Positions 51,020 to 60,105 of a stretch of 64,000 nucleotides of DNA are shown piece by piece. Source of the stretch: Pinibacter soli (GTDB taxonomy: Bacteria > Bacteroidota > Bacteroidia > Chitinophagales > Chitinophagaceae); contig NZ_JASBRG010000007.1 in assembly GCF_029961145.1 (NCBI RefSeq), forward strand, positions 1,876,173-1,940,172, written 5' to 3'. The notes beneath the pieces were generated by a model. That model worked only from the letters and a program-made list of their open reading frames with translations. It was not told the DNA's origin and did no database searches. The position numbers and the translations under genes are program-made. Each line of letters starts with the position of its first letter. Position 1 is the first letter of the stretch.

Positions 51020-52231
51020 TTAAGCCACTGCTTTGTTTACAAGTGCTGCCGCTTCACTCAGCAAGATAGCGCTTTGTACTTTCAGGCCGCTCTCGTCGAT
51101 CAGCTTTTTAGCTTCTTCAGCGTTTGTACCTTGCAAACGAACGATGATTGGAACAGTAATGTTGCCCATTTTGCTGTAAGCATCGATAACACCTTGTGCA
51201 ACGCGGTCGCAACGTACGATACCACCAAAGATGTTGATAAGGATCGCTTTTACTTTAGGATCTTTCAAAATGATGCGGAAACCTGCTTCTACAGTTTGAG
51301 CATTTGCAGTACCACCTACGTCAAGGAAGTTTGCGGGCTCACCACCACTCAATTTGATCATATCCATAGTTGCCATCGCAAGGCCGGCACCATTTACCAT
51401 ACAACCTACGTTACCATCCAATTTCACGAAGTTCAGGTTGAATTTACCTGCTTCTACTTCAGTAGGATCTTCTTCGCTGATGTCGCGCATTGCAGCCAGG
51501 TCTGGATGACGAGTCAAAGCGTTATCGTCCAGGTTCATTTTACAGTCAACTGCTATGATCTTTTCGTCACTTGTTTTGAACAAAGGATTGATCTCAAGCA
51601 TGCCGCAATCCAAACCTACATATGCATTGTAAAGATTGGTTACAAATTTCACGCAATTTTTGAAAGCTTCACCGCTCAAACCGAGGTTGAAAGCTATTTT
51701 GCGAGCCTGGAACGCTTGTAAACCGCCGCCCGGGTGAACCCATTCTTTGAAGATTTTGTCGGGAGTGTTGTGTGCAACTTCTTCAATGTCCATACCACCT
51801 TCGGTGCTGTACATGATTACGTTTTGTCCTTTTGCACGATCCAACAGGATGCTCAGGTAAAATTCTTTTACCGGATTGGTGCCTTCATAATATACGTCTT
51901 GTGCTACCAATACTTTGTTAACCAGTTTACCGGCTTCGCCAGTTTGAATAGTTACCAAAGTGCCACCCAAAATATTTTGAGCGATCTCCTTAATAGCTTC
52001 TGCATTTTTGCCAATCGCTACACCACGTTGCTCTGTCCCACGAATTTTTCCTTTGCCACGGCCACCCGCATGGATCTGCGCTTTTACAACTGCAAAAGGA
52101 CCACCATACTGAGTTTTGATTTGTTTGTAAGCTTCTTCTGCTTCGCCGGGAGTGTCGCAGGCAATACCTTCCTGCACCGGCACATTATATTTCTTTAGTA
52201 GTTCTTTGGCTTGATACTCATGAAGATTCAT
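51020..52231 (-). CDS. sucC: Succinyl-CoA ligase (ADP-forming) beta subunit
   Basis: A 403-residue ATP-grasp protein of the TCA cycle that forms ATP from succinyl-CoA with SucD. N-terminal ATP-grasp: MNLHEYQAKELLKKYNVPV, VVKAQIHAGGRGKGKG-like GGRGKGKI, CGMLEINPLF. C-terminal CoA-ligase-like domain: NGAGLAMATMDMIKLSGG, GEPANFLDVGG, INIFGGIVRCDRVAQGV, VIVRLQGTNAEEAKKLI. Length is slightly above the E. coli 388 residues. sucD is not adjacent, as is frequent in Bacteroidota. A strong terminator follows. Confidence 0.96.
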   Translation of the reverse strand: MNLHEYQAKELLKKYNVPVQEGIACDTPGEAEEAYKQIKTQYGGPFAVVKAQIHAGGRGKGKIRGTEQRGVAIGKNAEAIKEIAQNILGGTLVTIQTGEAGKLVNKVLVAQDVYYEGTNPVKEFYLSILLDRAKGQNVIMYSTEGGMDIEEVAHNTPDKIFKEWVHPGGGLQAFQARKIAFNLGLSGEAFKNCVKFVTNLYNAYVGLDCGMLEINPLFKTSDEKIIAVDCKMNLDDNALTRHPDLAAMRDISEEDPTEVEAGKFNLNFVKLDGNVGCMVNGAGLAMATMDMIKLSGGEPANFLDVGGTANAQTVEAGFRIILKDPKVKAILINIFGGIVRCDRVAQGVIDAYSKMGNITVPIIVRLQGTNAEEAKKLIDESGLKVQSAILLSEAAALVNKAVA

Positions 52232-52551
52232 ATCAGAATATTTGAGTGCGAATTTAGGGTAAAATGATTAAACAGGAATTAGGAATTAGAAATTAGGAAT
52301 TAGAAAGTGAAAATGGGTGGAAGTGAAGTGTAAAACCTGCTTGTAAGAGGAGTTGTAAACAGAACTATTGAATTAACATTAAAATAATATCGCATAGCCT
52401 CACCGAATAAAAAAAAGGAGACCCGTTTTTAAAGCTCACGATTCTACTTTTCAATCATTTTTTATTTGCATTCCATTTCTGTTTGGGAGGGCGAATGCGA
52501 TTCGCCCCTACGTCATTTTCAACTTTCAATTTTCAATTTTCAATTCACGAT
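52232..52551. repeat. Gap with mismatched family E and F arms and a GGCGAAT hairpin
   Basis: No gene is seen. Family E-like left arm 52275-52307 (GGAATTAGGAATTAGAAATT and on), family F right arm 52514-52547 (CATTTTCAACTTTCAATTTT and on), and a perfect small hairpin GGCGAATGCGATTCGCC at 52490-52506. The outer arms belong to different families, so they do not pair well. Confidence 0.75.
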
Positions 52552-53430
52552 CTATTTCATTCTTGGCAATACGCTCCAATAGATCAACACCACTCTTCTG
52601 CGTTCATCGATGGGCTTATAATCATTAATTTTCCCTGCTGGCAGTTGTTCTCCTTTGCCTATTGAAAAGAATGACTCAGAAAGATTTGTAACCGGATATT
52701 TGCTGCGTTGCAGCCTGTATTGATTACGCAAAATGTTTGTGATAGAGTTAGCCCTTCTGTTGGACATTTCAACATTCAGCTGAATTCTGCCTGGGGACGA
52801 CCCAGGCATATCTTTTGCCAGGTCCTTGTACAACTCGCTTCCTGACGTGAAATTTTCCTCATCGGCATAACCCAGTACAATAAACGAAGCGTGCAATGCC
52901 CGATCAGAATGTTTTGCCGCGAAACTCAACACTTCATCGGTTACACTCCCAAGCATTTTCTCTGCCTCGGCATTGCTTTCAATTTTATATTGACCTGAAC
53001 CGAAGAACACTGCTGTGTTCAATTTGGCAAATGTGTTTGCGGCAAGGAGTTCGTCAAAAAACAGCACGTTTTCAAGATCAGCTTTGTACAAAGAGCTCAC
53101 ATGACTGAAATATTCCTGTGTCCTTCTATTTTTTCTCTTGTTCTTATATCCGGTAGAGGCGATTGCATCATATTGCTGAATATGACTTTGAATACTATCA
53201 CGCAACTGTTTGATGTACTGATACGTGACTGAATCAGTCATTTCATCTATTTCTCCATTATTCTTTTTTGAAATTCGCCTGGCATCGATCGAATCGAGCT
53301 TTTGCAAGAGAGCTGTTTGCTCATTTTTTTGTTGTTCAATCTGCCTTTGGAGACTGCTTGCCTTTTTGTTACTTATACAACTTGTCAGCGCAACAAATAC
53401 TAATGCGGCTACGGTTAGGTTTTTTTTCAT
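52552..53430 (-). CDS. OmpA-like lipoprotein with coiled coil
   Basis: A 292-residue lipoprotein: signal with lipobox ALTSC (about Cys18 from the ATG at 53430), an N-terminal coiled coil rich in Q, E and L (about 25-75), and a C-terminal domain resembling the peptidoglycan-associated OmpA fold. FFGSGQYKIESNAEAEKML, FIVLGYADEENF, NRRANSITNIL, GKGEQLPAGK and DERRRVVLIYW mark its strands and helices in order; the NxxLSxxRA-type motif is modified to NRRANSI. It could link the outer membrane to peptidoglycan. The first methionine (53448) would add 6 residues ahead of the signal. Confidence 0.78.
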   Translation of the reverse strand: MKKNLTVAALVFVALTSCISNKKASSLQRQIEQQKNEQTALLQKLDSIDARRISKKNNGEIDEMTDSVTYQYIKQLRDSIQSHIQQYDAIASTGYKNKRKNRRTQEYFSHVSSLYKADLENVLFFDELLAANTFAKLNTAVFFGSGQYKIESNAEAEKMLGSVTDEVLSFAAKHSDRALHASFIVLGYADEENFTSGSELYKDLAKDMPGSSPGRIQLNVEMSNRRANSITNILRNQYRLQRSKYPVTNLSESFFSIGKGEQLPAGKINDYKPIDERRRVVLIYWSVLPRMK

Positions 53431-53558
53431 ACAATTGGTCTTCATCAATTAAAACACGTAAGTGTTTATACTTATACGGATCGCAAAATTATAAGTATTC
53501 CTTATTTGACTGTATCAAAAAAGGACATAAAATATTTAGATCCACAAGATGCGTGACC

Positions 53559-54461
53559 TTATTTTTTTGACTGTAACCTGTCTTCCTCTTTGCGCATATC
53601 TTCACTGGTGTGGCGTGATCCATCATGGCTCCATCCCGGCGCTCCGAATAAATATCCCATTCGCGCCTTTAGCGAAATGTCTTTTTGCGTAGCATCTTTC
53701 CAAATGCTCACCCATTCATGAAAAACAAGGTATAAAGGACTTTGTTTCTCAAGCGGGGATGTTAACCCAAAACGAATCGGCTGATACTCTTCCACCGACA
53801 ACTCCTGCTGAAATGTTCCAAAAAGTTTGTCCCAGAAAATGAGTAACATTCCCATGTTCTTGTCAAGATATTTGGGATTTGAGGCGTGGTGTACTTTATG
53901 ATGCGAAGGGGTGACAAGAATATATTCAAGCAAGCCGAGCTTGCCCACTTTTTCAGTGTGTACCATAATACCCCATATCTGTGTGGCCGAGTAGATAAAC
54001 ACAATATCAAGAGGTTTGAACCCACAAAACGCCAGTGGCAAAAAGAAAATGAATCGGTATAACGGCTCAAATACCGATGATCTGAAACCTGTAGTAAAAT
54101 TATATTTTTGAGATGAGTGGTGGGTTACATGCACTGCCCACAAAAAGCGCAATGTATGATCCATACGGTGCAGCCAGTAATACATAAAGTCTTCAAACAA
54201 AACGAGGATGAGCCAGTATGCCACCACTTGATGAATCTCTACAATCCTGTGGGTGTAGCACCATACAAGTACCCCAACATAAACCGCCCTGAAAATCAAG
54301 TCGATACCGCCGTTCAGCAGCATCATATAAACATTTTGAAAGGTGTCCTTTACAGTGTAGGTTTCCTGTTTGCGAAGATTACTCAATACAATTTCCAGCC
54401 CGATAATGAATATGTATAGCGGAGTACTGATCAATAAAAGCAATTGTTCCCGAAAATGCAC
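53559..54461 (-). CDS. Sterol desaturase/fatty-acid hydroxylase superfamily protein
   Basis: A 300-residue integral membrane di-iron enzyme. Histidine boxes: HRMDH near 115-119 (HxxxH), HVTHHSS near 129-135 (HxxHH) and HHKVHH near 197-202 (HxxHH), the standard triad of the fatty-acid hydroxylase superfamily. Four or five hydrophobic helices flank them (about 5-27, 55-75, 82-103, 150-170). Its likely substrates are membrane lipids, such as ether lipids, carotenoids or sphingolipids. The start is a GTG at 54461. The exact lipid cannot be told. Confidence 0.88.
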   Translation of the reverse strand: MHFREQLLLLISTPLYIFIIGLEIVLSNLRKQETYTVKDTFQNVYMMLLNGGIDLIFRAVYVGVLVWCYTHRIVEIHQVVAYWLILVLFEDFMYYWLHRMDHTLRFLWAVHVTHHSSQKYNFTTGFRSSVFEPLYRFIFFLPLAFCGFKPLDIVFIYSATQIWGIMVHTEKVGKLGLLEYILVTPSHHKVHHASNPKYLDKNMGMLLIFWDKLFGTFQQELSVEEYQPIRFGLTSPLEKQSPLYLVFHEWVSIWKDATQKDISLKARMGYLFGAPGWSHDGSRHTSEDMRKEEDRLQSKK

Positions 54462-54586
54462 TACTGAGGTTTTTAATAGTTAGGAAAATAAACTGCAAAT
54501 TTGCAGTTTAATCGCCAACGAAACAAACCATTTCTCCTTATTAACCAGTCATTTATTTTATAATAACTTGTATTTCAATAGTTATC

Positions 54587-55069
54587 ATGAGCAAAGAGCT
54601 TCTTCATAATTGGGAAAAGAAATCAGCGGAAAAGCAAAAACAATATAAAAGTTTTTTGCAGCGGGCAGATAAGAACAAAGTGCTGAAACAGCTTCCTGAT
54701 CTGCACGAAGAAGCATTTACGCATGTTGATTGCCTTCAATGTGCCAATTGTTGCAAAACTTATTCTCCACGTTTCAAAACGCCTGATATTAAACGCATTA
54801 GCAAACACCTGAAACTAAAGGAAGGGGATTTTATTGAAAAATATCTTCGCCTTGATAGTGACGGTGATTACGTGGTAAAACAATCGCCCTGTCCTTTTCT
54901 TGGCAGCGATAATTATTGCAGTATTTATGAAGTGCGGCCCTCCGATTGTGAACGTTTCCCTTACACGGATGAGGATGTGATTTTAAAACGAATGAACATT
55001 ACACTAAAGAATTCCACTTTTTGTCCGGCGGTTTTTTATGTTCTGGAGAAACTGATGAAAAGTTGTTAG
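54587..55069 (+). CDS. YkgJ-type cysteine-cluster protein
   Basis: A 160-residue cytoplasmic zinc- or iron-binding candidate. Cysteine motif VDCLQCANCCKTYSPRF near 43-60 (CxxCxxCC) and a later set QSPCPFLGSDNYCSIYEVRPSDCERFPYT and FCPAVFYV define the YkgJ (UPF0153) family. Function unknown, possibly a redox or metal-site protein. It is a single gene, with a family F inverted repeat and terminator after its stop. Confidence 0.88.
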   Translation: MSKELLHNWEKKSAEKQKQYKSFLQRADKNKVLKQLPDLHEEAFTHVDCLQCANCCKTYSPRFKTPDIKRISKHLKLKEGDFIEKYLRLDSDGDYVVKQSPCPFLGSDNYCSIYEVRPSDCERFPYTDEDVILKRMNITLKNSTFCPAVFYVLEKLMKSC

Positions 55070-55071
55070 CT

Positions 55072-55175
55072 AATTGAAAATTGAAAATGGTTTTGACCGG
55101 AGAACTGAGAATTAAAAGTTATCCTCAATAAATGTCAAATTTTGAATCAATCATTTTCAACTTTCAATTTTCAAC
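55072..55175. repeat. Family F inverted repeat between convergent genes
   Basis: Left arm 55072-55089 (AATTGAAAATTGAAAATG), right arm 55152-55175 (CATTTTCAACTTTCAATTTT and CAAC). It lies directly in front of a strong terminator hairpin. Confidence 0.7.
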
Positions 55176-55206
55176 TAAAAAGTGCAACTTTCGTTGCACT
55201 TTTTTT
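55176..55206. terminator. Bidirectional terminator between the YkgJ and acyl-CoA dehydrogenase genes
   Basis: AAAAAGTGCAAC (55177-55188) and GTTGCACTTTTT (55193-55204) pair over 12 bp with a tight TTTC loop, followed by a T-run on the plus strand and preceded by A-rich sequence, so it can serve both convergent genes. Confidence 0.9.
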
Positions 55207-55222
55207 GCTTTTTTCTCCATGT

Positions 55223-56377
55223 TTATTTAAGAATCGCCCTGCTGATCACTATTCTTTGCACCTCGCTGGTGCCTTCGTAGATCTGGGTAATTTTTGCGTC
55301 GCGCATTAATCTCTCTACGTGATATTCTTTTACAAAGCCGTAACCGCCATGTACCTGAACGGCTTCGGTGCTGATCCACATGGCCGCTTCTGAAGCGAAT
55401 ACTTTTGCCATGGAGGAACTCAGTGTATAATCTTTCTTCTGATCTTTTTCCCATGCAGCTTTCAGGCAAAGCAGCCTCGCGGCTTCTACTTTTGTAGCCA
55501 TATCAGCAAGCTTGAATTGTATTGCCTGGTGATGCATAATCTCTTTACCGAAAGCTTTTCTTTCTTTAGAATATTTCAATGCCAGTTCGTAAGCGCCGCT
55601 GGCGATACCTAACGCCTGGGATGCAATACCAATCCGGCCACCGGCCAATGTTTTCATCGCGAATGTGAACCCAAAACCATCTGCACCAATCCTGTTTTCT
55701 TTTGGCACTTTTACATCGTTGAACAAAATACTGTGAGTATCACTACCACGTATCCCCATCTTGTTTTCTTTTGCACCTACGACAACGCCCGGCCAATTCT
55801 TTTCAACAATAAATGCGTTGATTCCGTGACTTCCTTTAGCAGGATCGGTTTGCGCAATTACGAGGTAAACAGAAGCTGAGTTTCCGTTTGTAATCCAGTT
55901 CTTGGTACCGTTTAAAAGATAATGGTCGCCCATGTCTTCTGCGGTGGTACGCTGCGATGTTGCATCGCTTCCCGCTTCGGGCTCACTTAAAAGAAAGGCG
56001 CCGATATATAGTTCTCCGTCCTTTTTGCCTTGTGCAAGAGGAACGAGGTATTGTTGTTTTTGTTCTTCGTTGCAATACGTTTCCAACCCCCAACAAACAA
56101 GACTGTTGTTTACGCTCATTGCTACACTTACACTGGCATCCACTTTACTCACTTCTTCCATTGCCAATACATAACTGATAGCGTCCATGCCGGCGCCGCC
56201 GTATTTCGGATCCACCATCATGCCCATGAAACCGAGGTCGGCGAGTTTCTCTATTTGTTGCTTAGGAAATTTTTGCAATTCATCTCTTTCGATTACACCT
56301 GGTAAACACTCCGTTTGAGCAAAATCCCTGGCTGCTTTTTGTATCATCAGGTGCTCTTCGTTCAATTGAAAATCCAT
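55223..56377 (-). CDS. Acyl-CoA dehydrogenase
   Basis: A 384-residue FAD enzyme of the short/medium-chain acyl-CoA dehydrogenase family. Oxidises acyl-CoA to enoyl-CoA. LLSEPEAGSDATSQRTTAE (signature 1), GIRGSDTHSILFNDVKVP, GRIGIASQALG and the final IYEGTSEVQRIVISR (signature 2) appear in order. E368 in YEGT is the catalytic base at the expected short-chain position. The isovaleryl- and butyryl-CoA types are the usual alternatives. Electron acceptor ETF is not in the window. Confidence 0.94.
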   Translation of the reverse strand: MDFQLNEEHLMIQKAARDFAQTECLPGVIERDELQKFPKQQIEKLADLGFMGMMVDPKYGGAGMDAISYVLAMEEVSKVDASVSVAMSVNNSLVCWGLETYCNEEQKQQYLVPLAQGKKDGELYIGAFLLSEPEAGSDATSQRTTAEDMGDHYLLNGTKNWITNGNSASVYLVIAQTDPAKGSHGINAFIVEKNWPGVVVGAKENKMGIRGSDTHSILFNDVKVPKENRIGADGFGFTFAMKTLAGGRIGIASQALGIASGAYELALKYSKERKAFGKEIMHHQAIQFKLADMATKVEAARLLCLKAAWEKDQKKDYTLSSSMAKVFASEAAMWISTEAVQVHGGYGFVKEYHVERLMRDAKITQIYEGTSEVQRIVISRAILK

Positions 56378-56456
56378 ATAGGCGTTTTGAAATTTATTGC
56401 CAAATATATGGAAAGTTGCTTCACTAACTAATGATCGTTAGTATTTTTTTATGAGT

Positions 56457-56632
56457 GGAACACGAATTTTCATGATTGTCATGATTTATCAAGATCCAGA
56501 TAGAATTTTTGAACCAGGGCGAGGAATGGATATCGAGATAGACTTCAGCTATTCTGGTCGTTTTTTGTTGAGGAAGCCGACGAAACAAAAAATCATGACC
56601 AATCATGAAAATCATGAAAATCTGCGTTCCTT
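56457..56632. repeat. Family C inverted repeat
   Basis: Left arm 56457-56498 (GGAACACGAATTTTCATGAT and on), right arm 56587-56632 (AATCATGACCAATCATGAAA and on). No recognised core in the spacer. It abuts the thioredoxin-gene terminator region. Confidence 0.8.
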
Positions 56633-56644
56633 CCCAAAAGAAAA

Positions 56645-56684
56645 GAGTCCCCAGCTCCTCAGGAATGAGGACCTTTAGGGACTC
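56645..56684 (-). terminator. Two-stage hairpin terminator after the thioredoxin-fold gene
   Basis: Outer stem GAGTCCC (56645-56651) with GGGACTC (56678-56684), inner stem TCCTCA (56656-56661) with TGAGGA (56666-56671). On the minus strand it is followed by CTTTTCTTTT, matching the end of the SusCD-to-thioredoxin block. Confidence 0.75.
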
Positions 56685-56764
56685 AGGTTAATAAAAACCA
56701 AATCACCGTGAGAAAAAGATTTTAGGGCTCTGACCACGGTGACATTTCGTGGTAGTCTTAAGGT

Positions 56765-57985
56765 TTATTTACTATTTGACACCGCCAGTTTTCTGCGGTT
56801 AAATTTTTCAAGTTGCGTATCGCAATCCGATATTGAAAAATCGGGATCAGCCTTCATTTTCAGCATCGCCATAATTTGTTGCTCTATCTCTATTCCTTTA
56901 TCGAAATTGCCGGTCTCAACAAGGAGGCTTGCGTAAGTATCCATGAAAACGGGTTTCTTATACTGCATTGACGTTTCGGCAAGTTTTATTGCTTTTTGCA
57001 ACACATACGGATCAGAAGATTTCTGAAGCAGCTTCCAGCATGTTGCATTCAACCACTCTATTTGGGTTGCTGTATCTTTTTTGGGATATTTAGTAAGAAT
57101 AGCTTCCATTGCATCAACATAGGCCTTCCAATCATTGCTACGATCTGCTGCGGCGGCATCGCATTCAAGTGCGAGCAGGTGTTTACCTGCAAAATTCATT
57201 TGATTGAGACTATCTTTCAGATCTTTTAAATCTTCAGCAGGAAAAATAGTGTTGGCCGCTTTTTGAATTGAATTGCGATAAACTTCTACAAAATAATCTG
57301 ACACAGAATCGGCCGAAAATTTTTGTTCGTAGTTTTTTTGATTTTTACGCACGTATTGAAAAACTGGTGATTCTTCTTTTCTGACATAGCGATTTATGAA
57401 GTACCAGTTTTCTTGCGTTTGCCATTTTGTTTGTGGCGTTTTGCTGAAATATTCTTCAATAATTGAAGAAGTGTTTTCATGAAGCCCTTCCATACGGGTC
57501 ATGAATGTTTTCATGAAACCCGGACTCCTGTCACCCTTTTTATATTGAGCCATCAACGATTCAAGTGATTGTCCTCCCACCGACATTTTTCCAACACGCA
57601 GAAACACCTTGCTGTCCACGGCCCCTATCTGCTGACTAATCAATTTACCCTCGGCATTAATAAACAACAGTGTTGGATAAGCGTGAACGTTATACTGTTT
57701 CGCCAATTGCGGACCTTCGCCTTTTTCCATGTCAATTGATGCATTAATGAAATTGGCGTTGTAGTAATCAGCTATTTCATTTCTTGTAAACACTTCCTTT
57801 GCAAGCTTTTTACATGGACCGCACCAGCTGGTATAACAGTCGAGAAAAATTGCTTTTTTTTCTTTGGCTGCCTTGGCTTTAATGTCGGCCCAGGAACTGT
57901 TATGCTCAAAGGCGATGGACCTGTCCTGCGCATGCAATGCTACACAGGTAAGAAGGCTAATTATGCAAAAAACAAGATGTTTCAT
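56765..57985 (-). CDS. Thioredoxin-fold protein with long C-terminal helical region
   Basis: A 406-residue exported protein: signal peptide 1-20 (LVFCIISLLTCVALHAQ), then a thioredoxin fold (about 25-150) with active site CYTSWCGPCKKL, cysteines at 55 and 58, and the cis-Pro region near 100. Residues 150-400 are alpha-helical with repeated hydrophobic-charged patterns, likely an oligomerisation or binding region, and no other domain is obvious. The CGPC site suits thiol-disulfide exchange in the periplasm. It is the last gene of a block with SusCD, an LRR lipoprotein and two TlpA-like proteins. Confidence 0.85.
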   Translation of the reverse strand: MKHLVFCIISLLTCVALHAQDRSIAFEHNSSWADIKAKAAKEKKAIFLDCYTSWCGPCKKLAKEVFTRNEIADYYNANFINASIDMEKGEGPQLAKQYNVHAYPTLLFINAEGKLISQQIGAVDSKVFLRVGKMSVGGQSLESLMAQYKKGDRSPGFMKTFMTRMEGLHENTSSIIEEYFSKTPQTKWQTQENWYFINRYVRKEESPVFQYVRKNQKNYEQKFSADSVSDYFVEVYRNSIQKAANTIFPAEDLKDLKDSLNQMNFAGKHLLALECDAAAADRSNDWKAYVDAMEAILTKYPKKDTATQIEWLNATCWKLLQKSSDPYVLQKAIKLAETSMQYKKPVFMDTYASLLVETGNFDKGIEIEQQIMAMLKMKADPDFSISDCDTQLEKFNRRKLAVSNSK

Positions 57986-58017
57986 GTTCTATTTGTGAAA
58001 CGAGAATGATGAATTGT

Positions 58018-58080
58018 CAAAACGTGAAGTAGCGATCATAGCTGTAATTTCTTCACGCATGACCATTCACCATTCACGAC
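58018..58080. repeat. Family J word repeats
   Basis: GTGAAGTAGCG-type words at about 58023-58035 and TTCACCATTCACGACT at about 58065-58080, similar to the family J element at 42.1 kb; pairing is weak. A related set is at 58964-59045 between the two TlpA genes. Confidence 0.45.
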
Positions 58081-58081
58081 T

Positions 58082-58951
58082 TTAATGACTTAAAAGTGTT
58101 TCAATTGTTTTATCCATCTCCGGTAGTCTGAACGGATTGTAAGCAGCCAGTCCAAATCTTATTATACCCGATTGATCAATTACGTATGAAGTAGGATATG
58201 TTTTTATTTTGTACTGAACCGAAATACCGTTTCTTTTAGCGGGTATCATGGTATAATTGAAATGACCCTCTGTAACAGCTTTGATTTTTCCGGGTGTGTT
58301 GTCGTTAACTTCAAAAGCTAAAAACACTACATTTTTGGATTTGTATTTTTCTACCAGTTTATTCAGTTCAGGCATTTCTTTTTTGCAAGGTGCACAACCA
58401 ATGAACCAGAAATTCAACACCACTACTTTTCCTTTCAATTCTTGCAGATCATATTTTACACCATCTACATCTACTACTGAAAACGATGGAGCCGGCTTGT
58501 TCATTTGCGATGCAATTATTTTCTCACGCTCGATGCTTTCAGGAGTTACAGCAAATACCACTTTTCTAAATTCTTCGATGGCTTTCGTTTGCTCTTCTTT
58601 TGTGGCCGCTCTGGCAACTTTAACTCTGATCACAGAGTTGGAGTCAACATAAGTATCTGTTGTCAGTTTATAGTCACTTTGATCAATCAGATTCGCAAAT
58701 TCGTAACGGTGCACTTTTTGGTATTCCTTTGACAGGCAAATAATATCAGCCTCTGAAACGTTTTTTGCATTTGTAATCGAATCTGCGTAATGCAATTCTT
58801 TAACAGAATTTACTTTTTGCAATCCTGACAAATACTTCACTTTTCTTGCTTCCACCTGGCTTACGCTATCAACTGCTGTCTGTGCTCGCAACACACCGAT
58901 TGAAGACAAAATAGCCAGAGCCGATAAACAAAATACTTTCTTACCTAACAT
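58082..58951 (-). CDS. TlpA-like thioredoxin-family protein, copy A
   Basis: A 289-residue exported thiol-disulfide protein. From the ATG at 58951 a signal peptide (KVFCLSALAILSSIGVLRAQ) is followed by a helical N-terminal extension (about 25-145) and a C-terminal TlpA/AlgP-type thioredoxin domain. Active site GCAPC, cysteines 186 and 189, in NFWFIGCAPCKKEMPEL. A longer reading from 59002 has no signal-like start. It reduces or isomerises disulfides in the periplasm. Next to a paralogue-like TlpA, it looks like a functional pair of SusCD-associated thioredoxins. Confidence 0.86.
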   Translation of the reverse strand: MLGKKVFCLSALAILSSIGVLRAQTAVDSVSQVEARKVKYLSGLQKVNSVKELHYADSITNAKNVSEADIICLSKEYQKVHRYEFANLIDQSDYKLTTDTYVDSNSVIRVKVARAATKEEQTKAIEEFRKVVFAVTPESIEREKIIASQMNKPAPSFSVVDVDGVKYDLQELKGKVVVLNFWFIGCAPCKKEMPELNKLVEKYKSKNVVFLAFEVNDNTPGKIKAVTEGHFNYTMIPAKRNGISVQYKIKTYPTSYVIDQSGIIRFGLAAYNPFRLPEMDKTIETLLSH

Positions 58952-59057
58952 GATTTGATTTTTATTAAGTCGTGAAACACCAACCGCGATCGCGAGTTTC
59001 ATTCACAGCGTGAACTACTTTCACGATTTCCTGTTTACGATTAGCGTTTTCCGATTA

Positions 59058-59978
59058 TTATTCTGCAATAAGTTTTGGAATCGTTTTTCCTAATTCTTCA
59101 AGACTGAAAGGATTGTATCCTACGTATCCCATGCGAACGATACCTTTTTTGTCGATCACGAAATTGGCTGGGAACACTTTTACCTGGTACAAATCGGCGG
59201 CTGCCTTACCACCTAAACCAACCTGATAAGTAAACGGCACTCTTTTCAGGAATTTCTGTACGTCAGCCGCTGTTGTTGCAGGAACCACCTCCGGTGCGAG
59301 GAACACAACATTTTTGTTGCCTTTATACTTGTCAACAAATGTGTTGAGTGTAGGCATTTCTTCTCTGCAAGGAGGGCATTGCGTGAACCAGAAGTTCAGC
59401 ACAATCACTTTTCCTTTTAGACTTTTAATGCTTACTTTCTTTCCATCAAGGGTGGTAACTGTAAAATCAGGAGCTGCATTACCAACAAGCTTACTCACCT
59501 CCACATCATTTTGAGCAATAGAAGTACCCTTTTTAGGTGCGTAGAATCCCTTAAGTGAAGCTACTTTCTTCTCCTGTTCTTCAGGCGTTGCCCTGCGAAG
59601 TACAATTGCTTTTCTGCTGTAGTTGATGTCGCCATACATGTCGTCAACCCATATTCCTGTGGGATCGAACAACAATTTTCTATATTGTTCGAATGGCACA
59701 CTAATGAACTCAGCTGTGTAATACTTCTGATCTGTCATCTTGTAATTCTTATCTGCAGCAGCTTCATTAAGTGCCTTCTTAAATTCTGGCGTAGCTGTGG
59801 CCAGATTTGTCAAACCATTCAACACGACCGCCTTTCTCGCTGCAATTGAATCAGCATTTTTGAAGGACGGAGCTGTTGAATCGATGTCCACAAACTTTGC
59901 AGACTGAGCAAAGCTACTCTGCGCATATAAGCCCAAGCCCAGCGCACAAACCAATAACTGTTTACGAGAGATTTTCAT
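59058..59978 (-). CDS. TlpA-like thioredoxin-family protein, copy B
   Basis: A 306-residue protein with a signal peptide 1-23 (LLVCALGLGLYAQSSFAQ), a helical extension to about 160 and a TlpA thioredoxin domain. Active site CPPC at 201-204 in NFWFTQCPPCREEMPTL. A CPPC pair is more reducing-balanced than CGPC, so the two paralogues may have different redox roles. It overlaps no repeat; its promoter probably belongs to the SusC operon. Substrate unknown. Confidence 0.86.
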   Translation of the reverse strand: MKISRKQLLVCALGLGLYAQSSFAQSAKFVDIDSTAPSFKNADSIAARKAVVLNGLTNLATATPEFKKALNEAAADKNYKMTDQKYYTAEFISVPFEQYRKLLFDPTGIWVDDMYGDINYSRKAIVLRRATPEEQEKKVASLKGFYAPKKGTSIAQNDVEVSKLVGNAAPDFTVTTLDGKKVSIKSLKGKVIVLNFWFTQCPPCREEMPTLNTFVDKYKGNKNVVFLAPEVVPATTAADVQKFLKRVPFTYQVGLGGKAAADLYQVKVFPANFVIDKKGIVRMGYVGYNPFSLEELGKTIPKLIAE

Positions 59979-60105
59979 TTTTATTTTTTTTTACTAAAGT
60001 GATGTTACATTTTACTCTATTGTTTTGACCTGTATTCTGATAAAAGATTTAACGGATCGAAACAATTTTCTTTTAATAGTGATTTATGCAAATTTTATGC
60101 TGTCA

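Noticed and set aside
51074-51721. Long plus-strand frame opposite sucC
   Set aside because: It is antisense to a highly conserved enzyme gene, lacks recognisable domains and has a composition expected of a complementary frame. The same applies to 36033-36515 opposite sppA and 10883-11407 opposite the Fe-S protein gene.
2891-56632. The repeated words as a CRISPR array or cluster of direct repeats with spacers
   Set aside because: They are inverted pairs spread singly over many gaps, with no regular direct repeat-spacer alternation and no cas gene in the window.
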